The notes: a model not told the origin generated them from the letters alone. Numbered from the stretch's first letter, positions 21,204 through 34,900 are shown. The stretch: 64,000 nt of DNA from Penicillus capitatus (GCA_965649825.1 OZ287707.1:124001-188000); one strand, 5' to 3'. Numbers and translations: made by a program.

Positions 21204-24200
21204 CTACTTACGGAGCATAAAAGGTGTAATAAATCGCAACAGTCCTCGAGCTTTTTTCCTTCGTGGTTGTTTTGAACGAGTTGTCCCTTCCTTTGTACCG
21301 AGGTAGTCCAACAATTTGGGGAACTTCCTTCCAAACTCTTGTCTCAAATGTGCAACATATCGTTCGAGGTCTATTCTGTCCCACTTTCCAATTTCTTGAG
21401 GAAAGGTTGTATGCACGAGAAAGGCGGCCCTTTCATTTCTTGTGAGAGGTTCTACCGTAAAGGCTTTCAATACAAAGAGGAGCAAAAGACCGCCTTCGTA
21501 CGCAGAGCGAGATGCAATTGTTTTAAGAATTATCTTATCTGGTTTTATGCTGTTTAGTGTCCTTTTTGCTGCCTCGCACACGTCGGAATTTTCGTCTGAG
21601 CACCCTCTTTCTAGCATCGGCAACAAGTCGCTGGCGTTTTGCGGCATTATCTCTATGATGCTCCCAATGGTCTTCATTGCTTTTTGACGCACGTAAATAT
21701 CTATGTTGGTGCATCGACTCCACATCATCATCGACATGTCGTAGAATTCGTGTGGCTGCAAGGCAAGGAATCTCCCGATAGCTTTCGCTTTCCAGTGCAG
21801 ATTGGAGTTTTCGTAGCTCCAGTCTCTCTCCAGCATTGACAGCAAATAGTTCATTTTGTCTAACGCTTTACTTGGAACAGATGTTACCTTCCTTTTCATG
21901 TCTCCCTCTATTGCGCGGCACCAACCTCTGTCTGTGTTCGTTAATTGCAAACGCCACTGATCGATATCGTTCCTGTGTTTTGGGGAACGCTCCGCAAGTT
22001 TCAGTACATCCCGGATTTTGGCTTTTTCTCCATTCTTTAAGTCTCTTTCACTTGCAAGGAGTTGCCTTGTTTCTTCGACTATATCCCCGAATACTTTGGG
22101 ATATTGTTCCAAAACATTGCAACAGAGTGCAAACTTCTCAACTAGGATTTGGCGAACCGGAGCATTGTCAATAGTTATAACCGAGAGTTTTTGAGCACTT
22201 TCTGTCAGTTTTAGTGCTTCTTCATCCTTCAAGAGTGCACCCAAATCGTTTTCGTACGCCTCCTCCAAACATGCTTCGAGAACTCGCATTCTCAAAAAAA
22301 GGTGTTGTATCCCAAGAATCTCGACAGGTTGTTCATCAAGTATAGAAAGCATCTCGTCCAAGGCATCTTTTCCACACGCTTCTGCAAATGCGTGCATAAC
22401 GAAAAATAATGTCAACTCACACGTTTCAGTGTATTTGATTCTTCGAAAAAACCTTTCTACTCTTATTTTTTCGGATGACGTTTCTTTTTTTAGCAAGTAT
22501 CTTGCAATGTATCTTCCGGCAAAGAACTCCTGAAAAGTCTTGTGTGAGAATTGATACTCGTCTTCTTCCAAGGCACGCAAAAGGAAACCACTATTCTTCA
22601 TGATCTTCAAGCTGTCCTTTAGTGTTGTGCAACTTATAACAATCGTTTCTTCGATTAGTGTTTGTCCAGTCCGAAGAGCTTCGAAAGCGATTTCTTCTAA
22701 ATCGTTGAAGAAGGTAACCTTGTTTATGACCGTTGTTTGAAGTTGAGGTTTATCTTCGAATCTCTTCCAAACGCAATTTGCCATGTCGTTGTAAATCCGG
22801 AACATGTTCGTCTTTTTCCGCAAACCTTCGACGGTGGTCTTCTTTTGTTTTGACATAGTGCAAAGGATGTGCGCTAGCACTGGAACATGCACCATCTCCC
22901 ACATTGCCTGATTCTCAACCAAAGATTTTAGTATCTTCGAAGCTTCATCTTCATCCAATTCTTTTCTTATGAAATTTCTTAATTGTTCGTCGTCAAACCC
23001 GAGACACTCGAACTGGATGTCTACCCTTTCTTGCATTCGTCGTAGATTGTACGGTCGTGTCAAAATCAGCAGTCTGCACGAACGCCTCTCGGCATCGAAA
23101 ATGAGCTCCCTTGCATCGTCATCGGCTTCGTCTAATCCGTCGAATATCAACAATGTACTCGACATGTGGAGATCGTCGTTGACTTGAGCCTTCAACTCTT
23201 CGAATTCGACATCGCTTCCCTTTTGCGTGAAACACGTGTGCGCGACCACTTCTTCAAGTGCCTCTCCCCGCACCCCTTTGGCTCTTGCAATATTTAGACG
23301 TCTTATCGGAACCACGTAGATTGCTTCAAAATCTTGCAGTATTTCTCCTGATGCCCATTTGTAGGCAATGGATTTGCCGATGCACGTCTTTCCCGTTCCG
23401 GGATTTCCGTAGAGAAGCACTCTTTGGATGTCGCTCTTAACGACACCCGCTTCCAAAGATCTTGGTTTAAACAAGTCTTCTATCGAAACCGGAGTTGCGA
23501 CCTTTTTTTGTTCACAGTATTCCTTTGGATTATCTCTTTTTTGAGTTGTGGAACTTTCCCCTTCTATTTCGTCTCCGTCTCCTTTATAATGTTCTTCTCT
23601 TCTTTCAATTTTTCTTGCCTCGATGATTTCTGCATACACGACAACATGGAATTCCATATCCTTCACGTGCCTATCGACATCTGATTCAAATAAGGAAGGC
23701 ACCTTCGACGGAGACACGATTTATATTTAATCGAAACAACATGACAGGCACTAACCGCAGCAAAGTTGTTCAGGTATGTTCTCTTAAGGTCTTCGATGTT
23801 GGAAGGAATAATGGACGGGCGCAGAAGTTGGATATCTGCACTTATCTTGGTGAACATATCTTCATGCTCTTCGTTCATAACTTCTTGTCGTTGCATTCGA
23901 AGCTTCTCTTCCAAAGTATTTCCATCCAGCCAAGCTGTAAACGTCCGTTTGGCACGTTCGTCGCATGATCGTTGTATCTTCCGGATAGCTTCGGCTATTT
24001 CTTGGTTTTGTTCGCACAACGAGTGGACCATGTGCAACGCGTCTAAGATCTCGATAAGGATGTCCGCATCGCGAATCCAGTTATCCGAAATTGCTTGATT
24101 TGTTGTTAGTTCGAGCAACTTCGTCGTTGCCTCTTTGCGGCCATCTTGACTGGAGTCCTTTTCTTGCGCCAATAGCCTCATTTCGTGGATAATTCCACAT

Positions 24201-25264
24201 CTTAGAGCCTTTTGCTCATTCTTTCTTATCGCCTTGTGTTGTCCTTCCATCGCCGTGTCGTACGCTAATACAAGAAGTTCGCACTTCTGCTCTTCCTTAT
24301 GCGCACGAAGCCTTGCCGCTGTTAAAATCTGAAGTATGTCATACCACTCCCGCTCCAATACTCCCGCATTGGCAATCGCTGCTCGACCTTTTCTATATGC
24401 GTCTTCGATTGATGTGCAATCGATATCACAGCGAGCAAGTTTTCCAAAAATGAGGATGGCATGCATTCCAAGATAGAGTCCAAATGTGAGGCATCTTCCC
24501 ACTCGTGTTAGGATAGATGGAGCGTTTCTGGTTTCCAAGCGCTCGACTGCTTGTTGAATAAGCTCAAAGTGGAAGGAGACAGGATAATACATGCTAGAAC
24601 GTTCCATCTCTTCTTTTTTCTTGGCGATTTCTCTACGAAACTCTTTCTTTTCTTCCTCAAGTAGATGTCCACGACCAATGCTTTGCAAGAGAAACAAAAC
24701 CTGATGGATGCAGAGGAAGTTTGCTTCGTATTTGAGAAAGTTTTGTTTTGTTAGCCTGGGTTTAGAGGACAGGCTGAGCAAGAGGTCTAAACCCAGATCC
24801 GTCAATTGAGCAGTGTCATTATAGACGGCAGAATCCGTCCAGGTGAGTGCACTGAACAGAGCTTTAGCGACGTCCTCGTTGAGAAATTCCCCAGGACGAA
24901 TCAAGGAACTGAGGTCATACACCAGTTTTCTCAGGACGTCCGCATCTTGTTCAAAAACAGGGACGACTTTGGCTAATTCTGCATACTCAAGGACGAACTC
25001 CGGTTTGAGGCATTCATCACTTTTTCTGACATATTTCCTCAACCACCCAAGAAGAGTGTTTCGTTCGTTCCTATCCCTCGTGGCGTTGTATGCTGCAACA
25101 AGCGAGGTGGTGCTGACGATGTCATGCTTCTTTGCGAGACCGCGCAGAAACTTTGATGCATCTCTTTCTTGAAAGTTGGAATCTTGTAGGCGGGATCTGC
25201 CGCCACTTCCCGACGCGGACGGTCCTCCGGCGGACGGTCCTTCGTCCGAAGCTCGAGTCTGCAT
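21204..25264 (-). CDS. NACHT-HEAT protein A (STAND NTPase, NLR-like)
   Basis: Putative intracellular signal-sensing STAND ATPase. Two exons, 25264-23756 and 23702-21204, joined by a 53-nt GT-AG intron at 23703-23755, give about 1335 aa. Residues 1-500 are an unrecognised helical domain shared with paralogues B and C (blocks SLVAAYNAT, LLGWLRKY, YYPVSFHFELIQQAVERLE). The NACHT core follows: Walker A GNPGTGKT (~602-609), Walker B LLIFDGLDEADDD (~685-696), the sensor-like LLILTRPYNL, and the NLR-type winged-helix end FSHKTFQEFFAGRYIARYL. Only about three 37-residue HEAT repeats follow (IDIYVRQKAMKTIGSIIEIMPQNASDLLPMLERGCSDE), then the conserved tail (VHTTFPQEIGKWD..FPKLLDYL). A basic C-terminal extension after GTKE is unique to this copy. 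The nucleotide sequence is nearly identical to gene B through part of the NACHT region. Confidence 0.85.
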
Positions 25265-27398
25265 TGTTGACCGTAACCTGCGTATCGTGGAATCGTCATT
25301 TTCAGTTACACCAAACGTGCAGATTCACTCACCGGTGCACAGAGTTCACGAATGGGAAGGCGAGTTAAGCATCTCGTTAGCACTGAATGCAAATGGCAGC
25401 GGATGATGTGACGCATCCTGCCATAAAGGCTCTCATTCTGGTTACAGTCTTTCGGTAACGACAGAGGTTGCCGTCACCGTATGTGAGCACCTTGTTCTCT
25501 AAGGTAACTTCAGAACAGATTTCTGTCGCTATGACAAAACTAACATTTGGTACACGGATGGGCTTACTGGCTTAAGCTTGTGAAGTCGAATGACTGCAGG
25601 TCGTATTCTTTGAGAACTACCATTATGGATTAGATAAGTACGAAAGAAAGTCGTCGATGTAGCATGATCGAAACCATAAAGACTTGAAGATATTGCAGCG
25701 AAAAGAGAAAAGCCTAAAGAATGAACTTGCGGCGAGAGATGAAGTGATCAGCTTGCTCATCAGGACTCATTAAGCACGCCGTCTGCACGCATCGACAAAA
25801 TCACTCAAGATAAGTGCTAGCATTCCTTTAGAACACACAACCACTTCACCTTTGAAAGTTATGATCCTGCTTAGAACATGACGAACATCCCGCGCTTTCG
25901 AGGTTCGGAAATACTGGACTGTCATCGCACAAGACGTTGCAGCATCCTCGGAAGAAACGTCCCGTCCGACTGAAGAGCTCGTCATTCTACATCTGGCAGT
26001 CATGTGGTGACGCGAAAGAATGCTCCGTCCACCTCTTGGACACGTGACGAGTAACGCGCTGCCAATTCGCCCACAGCCTATTACTTTGACCTGCCTCAGC
26101 GACGGCTGTAACATATCAAGAATCTGGTGTTTTCGTCTCACTGCACCGTTTCGTCCCATCGTTTGCCTGCGAACGACAAAAATTGCTGTGTTCCTGTGAT
26201 TGATTTTGTGACATAGGAAGTCTATCCCAGTAAAGGGCCAAGCTCACGGGATTTTCTCCCAGTGTCAACTTGATTCTTGCATCTTCCTCAAATAACTCTT
26301 TCTCAATATAAACATTTGTAATGGAGATTTGATCTCCAAGAGATCTGTACACTCTTTGAGACCTGAACGAAAGTAACCATGACCGTTGTTTTTGATGATT
26401 GGTTCAATCAACTGATATTGACCTTTCCAGTGCACAAACATCGGAGACTCATGTATCTCTATTATGTCCAGTGTAGCCAAACCGCCGAACAAGCTCCTAG
26501 AGCAAGCCGTGCGTCCTGCGAAGAAAGCGGCGGAAATCTGACAGGACCTGTACTGAGAAGGTCACTTAATAGAGTATCTGTCGGATCAACATGTCAGATA
26601 AATTGCACGACGTAGGGTCGTCAACGCTCGAAAAGCTTAATTTCTCAAAACCGTAGATCATCTTGAGGCAAACACTTATGTGTTTTGGGTCCAATGTGGC
26701 GACACTGATTTAACAACATGGGCAAAGCGTACACAATCGAAGACGGTGGAAAACGTTCACAGCGCCCCAAAAATACTCGATGTACGTTGATTGTTAGTAT
26801 GATTTTCACGTGGTGTCAAAGTCGCCGTCGATCTGGTAGAAACAGAGAGTGTCGCTTTGAAAGAAAAGTGTTTTAAAATCAAACGAACTGGACCAAACGT
26901 AAACTCCGTCGTTGTTGTTGTTAACTCGGGATTCCAGTCCAAGAGACTGATTCCTCACTCATATATTATTCAAATCTTACAGCCATGTATGTAAATTGCA
27001 TGTGGGTTAAGAGTCGACAGTTGTTCACAAGAGTTCAGTTTAAGGATAGGCAGGGCCCATGATGCTTTACGTTTGTGTCTGTGGAGATAAAGAGATGAGA
27101 AACAATGTCATGAGGTGACAGGCGATAATGTGACAGAAAGGCGCGAATTGCGGGACGGAGCGGCGCGACGCAACGGATGTTGCGCAATCGACTGAGCCCA
27201 AAGCTCAATGCGATGAAGCATGGAGGCCACAGAATTAGCTGAACGCGGAGAAGACCTTACGGTTAAACTACTTAAACTCATCGGGCTATCTGAAGCTCGT
27301 GGAAAAGTTCCACTAGAAGCTCTGGCAGAGCCCACTTCCTGAGTCGGGATCGGGTATTTAAGTGGATGTTTTGTCTTCCGTTTGCTTATCAAGTTTAC
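25265..27398. other. Gene-poor interval between NACHT-HEAT genes A and B
   Basis: No intact gene could be supported. At 25770-26159 (-) an open frame contains QVKVIGCGRIGSALLV, shaped like the first turn of a Rossmann NAD(P)-binding fold, then a run ending VVVCSKGMLALIL. This might be a relic of an oxidoreductase of the pyrroline-carboxylate-reductase type, but the similarity is weak and nothing around it continues the fold. Confidence 0.3.
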
Positions 27399-28041
27399 TT
27401 AGCGTTTTGAGTTCTCTTCCCGGATTTTTTGCACACTTTCTTCCACTAAAAATTCTAATTGTAAATTGGCTTTCTGAAAACTTCTTTCGCGTCCAGCAAG
27501 CACCATGAGCCGGTGCTTCGGTTCAAACCGTATCTTGGGAAATTGATAGCCAAACAAGCCTTCCGCCGTCCGCCGTGTATATAAGACTTGGCTAACCCAA
27601 GGAAGTTTCGTGAAGATGAATTCAATTCCGCCAACGAAGAGTTTTCGCAACAAGACGTGCATATGAGCTTCGAGTTCAAAAGGGGAGAATCGTCCCAACA
27701 AGGTGGACGTCAAGTGTCGTAATGAAGACAGAGACCTGCCTCTTCCATGATGGAAAGGAACAACAGCAAGAGGACTTTACCACCCATGCAACCGATTCAA
27801 GGCTTACAGTATCGATTGCAAGTAAGGGGTTAGGGAATCCGTAGAGTCCTTGCCTTTCGATGAGCTTTTTTGCTTCTTCTGAAGGACCGAGAGATTTTTC
27901 GTAGTTTGCTTCTAGTATCTTGTAACCGGTGCAGGATAAGACATGCCTGCCGACTTCCATCATAGCATAACATGATCCGAAACCGGGGTGTTCCACTTTT
28001 TCGGACGCCAAGTACTTGAAAGTTTGTCGGCTATTGTGCAA
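27399..28041 (-). CDS. Unrecognised gene or relic, two coding-like blocks
   Basis: Two minus-strand open frames look like real coding sequence: 28041-27780 (FKYLASEKVEHPGFGSCYAM..LIERQGLYGFPNPLLAIDT) and 27740-27399 (RFSPFELEAHMHVLLRKLF..YQFPKIRFEPKHRLMVLAG). They probably belong to one gene with a short intron near 27735-27785, although no splice choice kept the frame. Coding-like sequence continues upstream to about 28250 (KHLMYACAYLLLYPTFQERLDQFCQ) but meets a stop at about 28135, so it may be a broken gene. No family was recognised. Confidence 0.35.
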
Positions 28042-28967
28042 GCAGAAATTTAGTTTGATGTGCGAGTTGCGGAGTTGGTAGCGACAGAATATGTCTCGAT
28101 TACGTCTCTTCGAGCGAGAGATGCCAAGGAAAGTGAGCTCGGCTTATTCTCTTTGGCAAAACTGGTCGAGTCGCTCCTGGAAAGTTGGGTACAGCAGTAG
28201 GTATGCACAAGCGTACATGAGATGTTTCACTCGACGTCGTCGTTGGCCAGGGCGACAAAAGAGATTCGAGACAAACTTCGTTACAACAGAAGTAAACGGA
28301 CAAAAGCACAATCAGTCCTAAGCCTCTTTTCAGTCTAAGTGATGAGACTTCCCAGGAAGATGAGTCAACACGATGGCAGGACCAGAGAACCGCGTCCCCT
28401 GACGCATCTGAGCTCCGCTTGAAAACGACAGGCAGCGTCCATTGACACAGATGACCCCCCACAAGAAGACAATCACATCGTCAGAGGAAATCTTAGAGAC
28501 AGTTCTGCGTGGGCCATGTTACCTTTCGACTTCGCAGAGGTGACCTGCTTGTTTCTCAGGCAGTTGTCGGTCCGATGTCCCGGTTGAGGGTAATAGCTCC
28601 TTGTGGCTGTTCGTTTGTGGGTGAGGAAGATAGTTGTAATCAAATCCTTAAAACAAGTTCCTAAATCGATTTACTTTGTGTGTTTTAACAGAATTTGTCA
28701 GGCATTAACAATGTTTTTTTACGAATGATTGATTGTTTAAGTACATCAGACCATGAAACGACATGGGGAGATATAGAAAGACATCGACTGAATTCGGCAA
28801 CACAAGGGAATGTAACAGTGAATTATGGTTCTTCAAAATATCTGCAAACGAATGATAAGTGGTGGTTGCTGCTGCTGCGACCGATTTTTCAACAGAACAA
28901 GTAAAAAACTGGTGAACCGTTTCTGCTGCGTAATCATGTCAACAAACAAGCGTACTTGTGTGTCTAT
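28042..28967. other. Interval upstream of the unknown gene, no complete gene
   Basis: The leftmost 250 bp carry coding-like minus-strand sequence continuing the unknown ORF but interrupted by a stop. From 28330 to 28967, up to the stop of NACHT-HEAT gene B, nothing was recognised. Confidence 0.4.
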
Positions 28968-31900
28968 CTATTCATTTATTTCCAGATATTTCAGCAACCC
29001 AGGGTATTCTTTGTCCAACTCTTGTTTCAAATACGAAACATACATGTCAATGGTCTTCTTATCCCATTCTCCGATTTTTCGAGAAAAGGTTGCATGCAAG
29101 ACAACGGGAAGTGTTTTATCTTCTGTGGTGGGTCCCGCTGTAAACGAGTTTTGCACAGAAAACAACAAAAGGTTGTTTTTATACGCAGGGAGAATTGACA
29201 GTCCCGAAAGGACAATTTCTTCAGGTTTTAAGTTTTTCAATGCCGTTCTTGCGGCATCGCGTACACACGAGTATTCGTCATCGTGCCCCTTTGCCAAAAT
29301 CGGCAGAACATCGCTAGCGTGCTGCGGCGCCACCGCTACGACACGGCCGATGGCCTCTATAAGCGCCCGACGCACGCTTGTGTCTTCGTCATTGCGTCCC
29401 ACTGCCAAAATCGACAGAACATCGCTAGCGTGCTGCGGCGCCGCCGCTACGACACGGCCGATGGCCTCTATAGCCGCCCGACGCACGCTTGTGTCTTCGT
29501 CATTGCGTCCCACTGCCAAAATCGGCAGAACATCGCCGGCGTGCTGCGGCGCCGCCGCTACGACACGGCCGATGGCCTCTATAGCCGCCCGACGCACGCT
29601 TGTGTCTTCGTCATTGCGTCCCACTGCCAAAATCGGCAGAACATCGCCGGCGTGCTGCGGCGCCGCCGCTACGACACGGCCGATGGCCTCTATAAGCGCC
29701 CGACGCACGCTTGGGTCTTCGTCATCGCGTCCCACTGCCAAAATCGGCAGAACATCGCCGGCGTGCTGCGGCGCCGCCGCTACGACACGGCCGATGGCCT
29801 CTATAGCCGCCCGACGCACGCTTGGGTCTTCGTCATCGTGCCCCTCTGCCAAAATCGACAGAACATCGCCGGCGTGCTGCGGCGCCGCCGCTACGATGCT
29901 CCCAATAGCCTCCAACGCATTTTGATGTACGGCCGAGTCTGTGTCTTTGCAGCCTCTTGAAAGTATTGGCAGATACTCTTTCAAGAGTTCAGGGGTCGCA
30001 GCTAAGATGTTTCCGGAGGCCTCCATCGCCTCCTGACGAATGCTAGCGGATGTATCTTCCAATGCCGGCTTCAATTCTTGTAACAAATCGATAGCGAGGT
30101 CTGGCGCCACTTTGCCCATGCTTCCCATTGCTTTTATCGCCTTACAACGAACGTCCGAGTCTTCATCGCAGCACCCTTTCTGCAGCATCGGTAAAATGTC
30201 GCCGGAGAGATGTGGCGCCTCGTTGACGACACGCCCGATGACCTCGATCGCCGCTTGACGCACTTCGCCCTCTTCGTTTACGCACCCCTTCGTTATCATA
30301 TGTAGAAGGTTCTCGAGGAGGAGTTGCAACGTTGAGTCGACGTGCCAAGCGGTCTTCACTTCACTTCCGTGCATGGCAGATTCCCTTTTGCGGCATTCTC
30401 TCTTCCGCGCGTTATCACTTTTGAGTGTGGTGTATTGCACTATAGAAACGACGTGTTCGATGGCTTTCATTGCACTTTGGCGCACATCGGCGGCCTCGTC
30501 AATGCACGCCCTTTTAAGTATCGGAATAGAATCTCCGAGAAGATATGGCATAGCCTTCACGATATTCGCCATTGCTTCAATTGCATTCTGACGCACTCTG
30601 TAGTCTTCGTCTTCGCACCCTTCTTCAACCATCTCTCGCAGGTCTTGCGCGAATGATGGTGCGGCATCGATGATGCTTTTGACGGTCGCCATAGCTTTTC
30701 GGCGCACTTTTGGGTCTTCGTGTTTCCGTTCTTTTTTTACCATCGCTCGCAGGTCTTGTACCAACAATGGCGCCACCGCTACGATGCTCCCAATAGCCTC
30801 CAACGCATTTTGATGTACGGCCGAGTCTGTGTCTTTGCAGCCTCTTGAAAGTATTGGCAGATACTCTTTCAAGAGTTCAGGGGTCGCAGCTAAGATGTTT
30901 CCGGAGGCCTCCATCGCCTCCTGACGAATGCTAGCGGATGTATCTTCCAATGCCGGCTTCAATTCTTGTAACAAATCGATAGCGAGGTCTGGCGCCACCT
31001 TGCCCATGCTTCCCATTGCTTTTATCGCCTTACAACGAACGTTGAAGGCTTCATCTTTTAACCCTTTTTTCAACATTGGAAGGAGATTACTACTAACTTG
31101 AGGCGCTAATATGACGACGTTTCCGATTGCATCCATAACAGATCGACGCACTTTGAATGTGTTGTCCTTGCACCCTTGGTCTAGTATGGGAATCAACAAT
31201 TTGGCATTGAGGTGTGTCATCCCTTTGGCGAAGGTCTCGACGGTCTTGATTGCATTGACACGCACGGTCGAGCTTCCGTCAGCACAGAGCTCATTCAGTA
31301 ACGGCAGAAAATCGCCAGCATTCTGTGGTAGCAACCCTACGATACTCTTGATGGCGAGCACCGCATTCCGACGTATATAGTCGTCTTCATCACGGCATAC
31401 TTTTTCTAATAATGGCAGTATGTCGGGCGCAAGGCTTGGCAACCCCCCGAAGACTTTACCAAGGGTCTTGATCGCATTAGCTCGGACGCCGAGGTCTTCG
31501 TCGTCGCACCCTTTTTTTAACAAGCATAGAAAGTCGTTGGCAAAGTTCGGTGACGCTATGATCACACTCCCGATCGCTTCAATTGACCTTTCACGAACGT
31601 CGGAACTTTGGTCTTCGTACTCTTTCTCTATTATCTTCTTGATGTCACTCCCGAGGTGTGGTGCCACCTTGACGATGCTCACAATGGCATCAACGGCATC
31701 GTGGCGCATGTTAAAAGATGTGTCACTGAATCTTGTCTCCAGTATTTTCAATAGGTCGTTAGCAAGGTGCGGCGCCACTTTAACAAAGTTTCCAATGCAG
31801 CTGATTGCACTCCGGCACGTGCTCAACGACTCATCGTTGAACCCGGATTTCAGAATTGACAATAGGCTGTCTGCGAGGCGAGTTTCCGCTTCGGTGAACT

Positions 31901-34900
31901 TTGAAATAGTCTCCATCGCAGTGCAGCGCACATCGGAGTTTGTATCACTGCAACCTTTCTTCAGCCTCGGCAGCAGACTGACAGCGAGGTGAGGCGCAAC
32001 ACTAACGATGTTACCGATGGCTCCCATGCAGTTCCCACGCACGTCAGAGTCGCTGTCTGTTTGCCCTTCGTCCAGGATCGGCAAAAGCTCATTTACGACG
32101 TCAGGTACAACCCTAACGATGTTCCCGATGACCTTCATCGAGCCCGCACGCACAAAAGCACTTATATCACGGCATCCTGTCTTCAACAAAGGCAACAAGT
32201 CTACCGCAAGGTATGGTGTTGCCTCAACGACGCTCCCAATGACATCCATCGCATTGTTGCGCTCACGAGGGTTTTCTTTTTTGGTCTCTCTCTCCAACAA
32301 AACCTTAAAATCTCGCTCAAGCTGCGAAGACGACCGCACAACTCTCCCAACGCCTTCCATCGCTTTGAAGCGCACAGAAAAGTCTTCATCCTGACAACCT
32401 TTTACGAGCGATTGAAGCAGTTCGTACGCGAGTTTCGACGGCTCTTCGGCGAATTCCTTGACAACATCAATCACATCGCTAGCGTGCAGCGGCGCCACCG
32501 CTACGACACGGCCGACGGCCTCTATAGCCGCCCGACGCACGCTTGGGTCTTCGTCATCGTGCCCCTCTGCCAAAATCGGCAGAACATCGCTAGCGTGCTG
32601 CGGCGCTACCGCTAGGACACGGCCGACGGCCTCTATAGCCGCCCGACGCACGCTTGGGTCTTCGTCATTGCTTCCCACTGCCAAAATCGGCAGAACATCG
32701 CTAGCGTGCTGCGACGCCGCCTCAACGACGATGCCAATTGCGTCCATTGCTCTGTGACGCACGTCCGAATCACCGTCGGCGCACCAGTTTGCCAAAATCG
32801 GCAGAACGTCACCGGCGTGCTGCGGCACTTGTTCTGCGATAGAACTTAATATTCTGATGCGCTCTTTTAGACTGCACCAGCCATCAGGTGCTTTTATTAG
32901 CTGCAAGATGAATTGTGTAACTTCGTAACTGTGCTTTGGAGAGTGCGTTGTGAGCTTTAAGACATCTTTGATCTTGGCCAGTTCTTTCCATGTCAAGTCA
33001 TGCCTGCATACCAGCATTTTCTTCACTTCTTCAATGGCGTCATTCAAAACTTGAGGAAATGCTTCCAGAACTCTAGGAAATTGTTGAAACTCTTCGACAA
33101 TGATTTTACGAATTAGAACATCGTCGATAGTACGCCCGAAAAGTCGACGAGCACCTTTTACGAGTCGGATTGCTTGTTTGTCTTCGGACAGAATATCTAA
33201 ATCGATCATATCTGTCTCTTCCAAACATGCTTCGAGAACTCGCATTCTCAAAAAAAGGTGTTGTACCCCAAGAATCTCGACAGGTTGTTCGTCAAGTATA
33301 GAAAGCATCTCGTCCAATGCATCTTCTCCACACGCTTGTGCAAATGCGTGCATAGCGAAAGATATTGTCAACGCAAACTTCTCAGTGTATTTGACTCTTC
33401 GAAAAACACTTCCTACTCTTATTTTTTCGGATGACGTTTCTTTTTTAAGCAAGTATCTTGCAATGTATCTTCCGGCAAAGAACTCCTGAAATGTCTTGTG
33501 TGAGAATTGATACTCGTCTTCTTCCAAGGCACGCAAAAGGAAACCACTATTCTTCATGATCTTCAAGCTGTCATTTAGTGTTGTGCAACTTATAACAATC
33601 GTTTCTTCGATTAGTGTTTGTCCAGTCCGAAGAGCTTCGAAAGCGATTTCTTCTAAATCGTTGAAGAAGGCAACCTTGTTTATGGCCGTTGTGTGAAGTT
33701 GAGGTTTATCTACGAATCTCTTCCAAACGTAATTTGCCATGTCGTTGTAAATCCGGAACATGCTTGCCCCTTTCCGCAAACCTTCGACGGTGGTCTTCTT
33801 TTGTTTTGACATAGTGCAAAGGATGTGCGCTATCACTGGAACATGCACCATCTCCCACATTGCCTGATTCTCAACCAAAGATTTTAGTATCTTCGAAGCT
33901 TCATCTTCATCCAGCTCTTTGTGTATGAAATTTCTGAGCTGCTGGTCATTGAATCCGAGGCACTCAATCAGGCAGTCAACTCTTGTCTGTATCCCTCGAA
34001 GATTGTATGGTTGTGTCAGTAAGAGAGTTTTGCATTCTCCCTTCTCGGCCTCAGAAAGGAGATCTAAAGCATCGTCATCGGCTTCGTCTAATCCGTCAAA
34101 CACCAACAGCGTGCTAGACATATCGAGATCGTCATTGATTTGAGTCTTCAACTTCTCAAATTCGTCATCGCTTGCTTTTTGCTTGAAACACAGCTGCGCA
34201 ACCACTTCTTCAAGCGCTTCTCCCCGTACCCATCTGGCTTTAGCGACATTCAAACGTCTAATCGGAACCACGTAGATTGCCTCAAAGTCTTGCAGTATTT
34301 CGCCTGATGCCCATTTGTAAGCAATGGATTTGCCGATGCACGTCTTTCCCGTGCCGGGGTTTCCGTAAAGAAGCACTCTTCGGATGTCGCTCTTACCGAT
34401 GCCCACTTCTAATGATCTCGGTTTGAATAGGTCTTTTATCGAAATGGGGGTTTTAGTTTTTTTCTTTTGTTCGTAGTATTTCTTTGGATCATCTCTTTCC
34501 CGAATTGCGGAACTTCCCCCTTCTGTTTCATCGACGTTTCCTGCTTGACTCCTGTCATCTCTTCTTCCAATTCTTGTTTTCTTGACGATTTCTTCGTAAA
34601 CGACAACGTGATGCTCCATATCTTTCACGTGCTTAGGGACATCCCGATTAAACAAGGAAGGCACCTTCAACATGACCACGATTTCTGTATGATCAAAACA
34701 ATATAACATGCACTCACCGTAGCAAAGCTGTCGTGTAAGTACCTTTTCTTGAGGTCTTCGACGTTATAACGAATAGTAGACGGGTGCAGATATCCAACGG
34801 TTGCCCCTGTTTTGATGAATACATCATCTCGTTCTTTGTTCGTATCCTCGCGGCGTCGCATCTGAAGCTTCTCTTCAATGGTATTGCCATTCAGCCACGT

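Noticed and set aside
23424-23684. Membrane-protein-like plus-strand ORF with many Phe residues
   Set aside because: It lies antisense to the NACHT coding sequence, whose Lys/Glu-rich codons read as Phe/Leu/Ser on the other strand.
29282-29930. CRISPR-like or satellite interpretation of the regular repeats
   Set aside because: Repeats are contiguous 111-bp coding units with no spacers and lie in an open reading frame of a eukaryotic gene.
29283-29960. Plus-strand 225-codon and 366-codon ORFs across the repeat array
   Set aside because: They are shadows of the repetitive minus-strand HEAT coding sequence; their own repeats only mirror the 111-bp period.
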